Origin: Aquimarina sp. BL5
GTDB lineage: Bacteria; Bacteroidota; Bacteroidia; Flavobacteriales; Flavobacteriaceae
Assembly: GCF_003443675.1 (NCBI RefSeq)
Contig: NZ_CP031963.1
Span: 3,247,501 to 3,311,500, forward strand
Direction: 5' to 3'
Length of the DNA: 64,000 nucleotides
A model generated the notes under the pieces. That model saw nothing but the letters and a program-made list of their open reading frames with translations. It ran no database searches and was not told the DNA's origin. Positions 61,096-64,000 of this stretch are shown here, in pieces. The stretch's first letter is position 1; every line of letters starts with the position of its first letter. The position numbers and the translations under genes are program-made.

Positions 61096-61830
61096 TAACA
61101 TGATAGCTACTACAATTTGCAAAAATTTTAAGGTAACTTTCTTTAATAGTTTATTACCAATAAAAGCGCCTGCGATAGCAGATAATGTAGCACAAATTAC
61201 CAACGCTAAATTATCACCAATTCCAGATTCTGAAACATTAGTAGCATAGACACTGAGTCTGGTAAAATCTACAAAGGTAGAAACCACCACTGCTGTTCCG
61301 ATAAAAGCTTCTTTAGAAAGTCCTGCTTTGATAAGAAAAGCTGTTCGCAAAGCTCCCTGATTTCCAGAAAGTCCACCAAAAAAACCACTTAAAGCACCTC
61401 CTAGCGGAAGCTTTTCTTTGCCAAATTTTAGATTTGAGAAATACGGAATCAAATCCATACTCGCGAAAATTATCAATAAAATTGATATTATAAACTTCAC
61501 AGGATATACTTCAAAGGTTTTATCAAATAAATTATATGTAAAAAGTGGTTTTATATCTGGAATGTTTACTAGTACCCAAGCTCCAGCAAATGCTGCAATA
61601 ACCGCCGGAATCCCAAAACGTAATAAAATGGATTTGTTAGCATTCTTTCCAACAAGAAATAACTTAAAAACATTATTAAAAAAGTGAACGACACCAGTTA
61701 ATGCAATGGCAATTTCTACAGGAAAGAAAATCATCAACACAGGCGTTAGGATAGTTCCTAAGCCAAATCCTGAAAAAAAAGTAAGTATGGAAACTAAAAA
61801 CGCTACGAGCGAAATGATGATGATTTCCAT
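61057..61830 (-). CDS. TauE/SafE-family membrane transporter
   Basis: The 257-aa product has about eight hydrophobic segments. The family pattern is visible in IISLVAFLVSILTFFSGFGL near the start and GGALSGFFGGLSGNQGALRT in the middle. The family exports or imports sulfite, sulfoacetate or related organosulfur anions. The end of the gene also encodes its terminator stem. Convergent with the thioesterase gene. Confidence 0.9.
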   Translation of the reverse strand: MEIIIISLVAFLVSILTFFSGFGLGTILTPVLMIFFPVEIAIALTGVVHFFNNVFKLFLVGKNANKSILLRFGIPAVIAAFAGAWVLVNIPDIKPLFTYNLFDKTFEVYPVKFIISILLIIFASMDLIPYFSNLKFGKEKLPLGGALSGFFGGLSGNQGALRTAFLIKAGLSKEAFIGTAVVVSTFVDFTRLSVYATNVSESGIGDNLALVICATLSAIAGAFIGNKLLKKVTLKFLQIVVAIMLILISIALGLGFL

Positions 61831-61837
61831 TGTTCAA

Positions 61838-63067
61838 TCACATTTTATAAATCCAAGATTGCGGATTTAATTTCTTTGTATCCTTAAAGATCAAGAATTT
61901 CATAATAGCGCGTCCAGTAGCAGGATTTACACGCACTTCTCCAATACTTTGTTTGGTTAAGAGTTTCTGACCTTCTTTTACCGAAATATTTTCCAGATTG
62001 TAATACACTGTAATATAATTACCATGTCTTACGTGAACCAGTCTTCCCGCGCCTTTCAGTTTCTGAATAGCCATTACTTCTCCTTCAAAAATGGCTCTTG
62101 CTTTTTCTCCTGGCCTTGTTTCCAGTTCTACTCCACTGCTATTAATCTGTATGTTTGGTAATGTAGGGTGTGGCTGACGTCCATATTTTCTTGTTAGCTT
62201 ACCTGTACCAACTGGCCAGGGAAACTTTCCTTTATTGGATGTAAAATTATCTGCAAGCTTTTTATCCTCTGGAGTTAATGCAAAAGTTGTTGCAGATCCT
62301 TTTTTGGATGCTTTCTTTCCTGCTTTTTTATTCGCTTTTGCAATGGCTTCTCGAATTAATTTATCAATAGCTTTATCAAGAGCACTTGCTTGTTCTTGTT
62401 TTTTCTTTATTTCTTTTTTATACGTCCCTTCTTTTTTTCGAATAGATGCCATTAAGGCTTGCTGTTGTTTTTTCTCTTCTTTTAATTGCTCCTGAGCATC
62501 TCGATTCTCTTCTACGAGCAATTGTTTATTTTTTTTCCTCTCCAGCAAACCTCTATTTAGCGTCTGAAGCTCTTCTGCACGTGTTTGTATTTGATCCGCC
62601 TGTTCTTTTCGATGCTCATTATATTGCTTCATATACTGAAGTCGTTTATAAGCCTGAGTAAAATCCGATGATGACAACAAAAACATAATCTTGCTTTGTT
62701 GGGATTTACTTTTATAAGATTTTACAATCATTCTGGCATAATCCTTTTTTAAGACCTTTAACTCATCACGATACGACCCCATCTTTTTGAGATTGTTGTT
62801 AATCTCTCTTGTCAATAGATTTGCTTGTTGATTGGTAATTTTTATAAGGTTTTGTCTAGTGCTTATTTGAGAATTTAGCGTTTCTACTTCATCAAGCACA
62901 GAACGCTCTTTGAGTTTGGTATCAGCGAGTAACGATCTCATCTGCTCAATCTGTTCTTTTAGACGACGACGTTGCTCTTCTAGCTGTTGTTGCTTCGCGC
63001 TTTGAGAAAATGATGGAATACTAACTAGTAGCATTCCGAATATGTATATAATTTTTTTCAGCTTCAT
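61838..63067 (-). CDS. EnvC-like murein hydrolase activator
   Basis: The 409-aa product has a signal peptide (IIYIFGMLLVSIPSFSQ), two long coiled coils (about 25-240, rich in Gln/Lys/Glu) and a LytM-fold C-terminus (FPWPVGTGKLTRKYGRQPHP ... FEGEVMAIQKLKGAGRLVHV). The usual metal ligands are missing: SSGVEL stands where HxxxD is expected and YYNLEN where a YxHL motif is expected. It therefore resembles E. coli EnvC, which activates amidases rather than cutting itself. It overlaps the DUF4292 gene by four bases. Confidence 0.93.
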   Translation of the reverse strand: MKLKKIIYIFGMLLVSIPSFSQSAKQQQLEEQRRRLKEQIEQMRSLLADTKLKERSVLDEVETLNSQISTRQNLIKITNQQANLLTREINNNLKKMGSYRDELKVLKKDYARMIVKSYKSKSQQSKIMFLLSSSDFTQAYKRLQYMKQYNEHRKEQADQIQTRAEELQTLNRGLLERKKNKQLLVEENRDAQEQLKEEKKQQQALMASIRKKEGTYKKEIKKKQEQASALDKAIDKLIREAIAKANKKAGKKASKKGSATTFALTPEDKKLADNFTSNKGKFPWPVGTGKLTRKYGRQPHPTLPNIQINSSGVELETRPGEKARAIFEGEVMAIQKLKGAGRLVHVRHGNYITVYYNLENISVKEGQKLLTKQSIGEVRVNPATGRAIMKFLIFKDTKKLNPQSWIYKM

Positions 63068-63837
63068 TCTATAGTCACTTGCTCGTATCCTGATGGTATT
63101 TTAAACGGAAAACTTACCTTAGCATTGTAATCTACACTACGATAATCTATCATTATGATAGTTTTGGCTATTCCTTCTGAGGCTATAACACTTATTTCTT
63201 TTGGAAAATCTTGATTTCCAACTTTTTGGTAACTACTATAATTAACGAGCAGGTTTCTGTTTTCTATAGGCTGCTTTAGCTGTTGGGAGAATATTTTAAA
63301 ACTATCTGGATTCAATACGAATAATCGTTCGAATAGTTCAAGTTCTTTTTTGGGATTAAGTCTATATTTTTGATTTTCTATGGATGATACATACTTCTCA
63401 TCTTTAAGATTGAATAAGGCCTGACCAAGTAATAGTTGTTGAACTTTTTCAAAGTCTAAGTCAGTTCCAAGCCATTCACTAATGATCTTAAAATCTCCTT
63501 CAAAATAGGTGTTATTAATTTTTTCGTAATAACTTACTTTTTCTGGAGTAATAAGCACCTTAGCAAGGGTAATTCCCAGTAATTTTGCACTTACCCATAT
63601 TTTCTTATCCTTTTCTATACGTAAAGTCACATTTGGACTAAATGATTGTTTACCATCATCATATCTTACTTTTATCTTAGCATTGATTGTGGTAAAGTCA
63701 AAAGCTTTATTATAGTGATTAGCTACAATTTTTTCTGTCCTTAGCTTTTTAATTGTGGCTCCTGAAATTGCTTTAGTACCTTTACAAGATTGCAGTATAA
63801 TTAGCGAAAAACATAACAAATAAAATATTCTATTCAT
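63064..63837 (-). CDS. DUF4292 lipoprotein
   Basis: The 257-aa product has lipobox LIILQSCKG (Cys at about 17) and the DUF4292 body: AFDFTTINAKIKVRYDDGKQ, WVSAKLLGITLAKVLITPEK, FEKVQQLLLGQALFNL. The domain is related to the LolA/LolB fold, so lipid or lipoprotein handling at the outer membrane is plausible. Its stop overlaps the EnvC-like gene start; a TPR protein gene ends 6 bp upstream. This trio is a common Bacteroidota arrangement. Confidence 0.93.
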   Translation of the reverse strand: MNRIFYLLCFSLIILQSCKGTKAISGATIKKLRTEKIVANHYNKAFDFTTINAKIKVRYDDGKQSFSPNVTLRIEKDKKIWVSAKLLGITLAKVLITPEKVSYYEKINNTYFEGDFKIISEWLGTDLDFEKVQQLLLGQALFNLKDEKYVSSIENQKYRLNPKKELELFERLFVLNPDSFKIFSQQLKQPIENRNLLVNYSSYQKVGNQDFPKEISVIASEGIAKTIIMIDYRSVDYNAKVSFPFKIPSGYEQVTIE

Positions 63838-63843
63838 TACCTT

Positions 63844-64000
63844 TTATGATTTTTTTTTAAGTTGAAAGGATCTCTCTTTATATTCTGAAGCTTTTACTTC
63901 ATTTCCCATTTTTAGATACGCCTGACCAATTTGATCGTAAAAATCTGACTCCATCTTAAGATCATCAATGATATAATCCATACCAATACCTAAAATGTCT
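63844..64000 (-). CDS. TPR-repeat protein, C-terminal end only
   Basis: The frame is open from the right edge to a TAA at 63844 and encodes DILGIGMDYIIDDLKMESDF and then YDQIGQAYLKMGNEVKASEY, a tetratricopeptide-type helix pair, ending SFQLKKKS. Only about 52 codons are in the window; the start lies beyond 64000. It stands just upstream of the DUF4292 gene and is probably co-transcribed with it. Confidence 0.8.
   Translation of the reverse strand, partial: DILGIGMDYIIDDLKMESDFYDQIGQAYLKMGNEVKASEYKERSFQLKKKS

Noticed and set aside
1..64000. CRISPR arrays, rRNA genes, insertion sequences and transposases
   Set aside because: No regularly spaced direct repeats, no rRNA sequence and no transposase-like reading frame were seen anywhere in the window.

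Overview
The window is AT-rich chromosomal DNA of an aerobic Bacteroidota, almost certainly a (marine) Flavobacteriaceae member. The evidence is promoter-like boxes of the TAnnTTTG type, many lipoproteins with short lipoboxes, a type IX secretion sorting domain (42248-45967), DUF4292/EnvC-like, HU-SPOR and YicC-gmk-nadD neighbourhoods typical of that family, and a VgrG of the Bacteroidota type VI secretion (T6SS-iii) kind. Genus is not determinable from sequence reading alone; Aquimarina-like is a guess.

Region 1 (1-4031): two tandem carboxypeptidase-regulatory-domain paralogs (the first cut by the window edge), a small lipoprotein, and a G+C-richer dispersed-repeat-like element. Region 2 (4032-14469, minus strand): an orphan T6SS cargo island reading vgrG, PAAR, a 1580-aa cell-wall-degrading effector, then a string of small lipoproteins (predicted periplasmic immunity proteins) interleaved with two broken duplicates of the effector C-terminus. 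One broken copy carries a nonsense codon. The other is fused out of frame to the tail of a different cysteine-peptidase-like effector. Region 3 (15064-29716): a seven-gene hemA-C-D-E-x-y-F operon, a divergent AraC regulator, hemH plus a MATE pump, a large BNR/sortilin-like protein and hemJ. This is most of the heme pathway (hemB and hemL are not here). Region 4 (29738-42182): housekeeping genes (YicC, gmk, nadD, crotonase, sensor kinase, fused ABC ATPase), a collagen-like lipoprotein and an SPFH/zinc-ribbon pair.

Region 5 (42248-55187): a 1239-aa T9SS-exported BNR protein, ALDH7-type dehydrogenase, 3-hydroxyanthranilate dioxygenase, a double-glycine-leader Cys-rich peptide, gpsA, a VF530 protein, twin NTF2-like proteins, a rhodanese and a GH3 enzyme. 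Region 6 (55188-57273) lacks conventional genes but holds two similarly built loci. Each encodes a very short hydrophobic peptide (19 and 29 aa) on the plus strand, with a plus-strand terminator behind it and a minus-strand terminator in front of it. This layout suggests a sense/antisense (type I toxin-antitoxin-like) pair, and it is the best candidate here for an undescribed system. A frameshifted membrane-protein remnant follows. Region 7 (57274-64000): SGNH hydrolase, dprA, HU-SPOR protein, thioesterase, TauE/SafE transporter, EnvC-like protein, DUF4292 lipoprotein and the end of a TPR protein.

Three genes (22158, 36922, 52129) have a -7-like box ending exactly five bases before ATG, which suggests leaderless transcripts. 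All functional calls are from reading the sequence; no database search was run.
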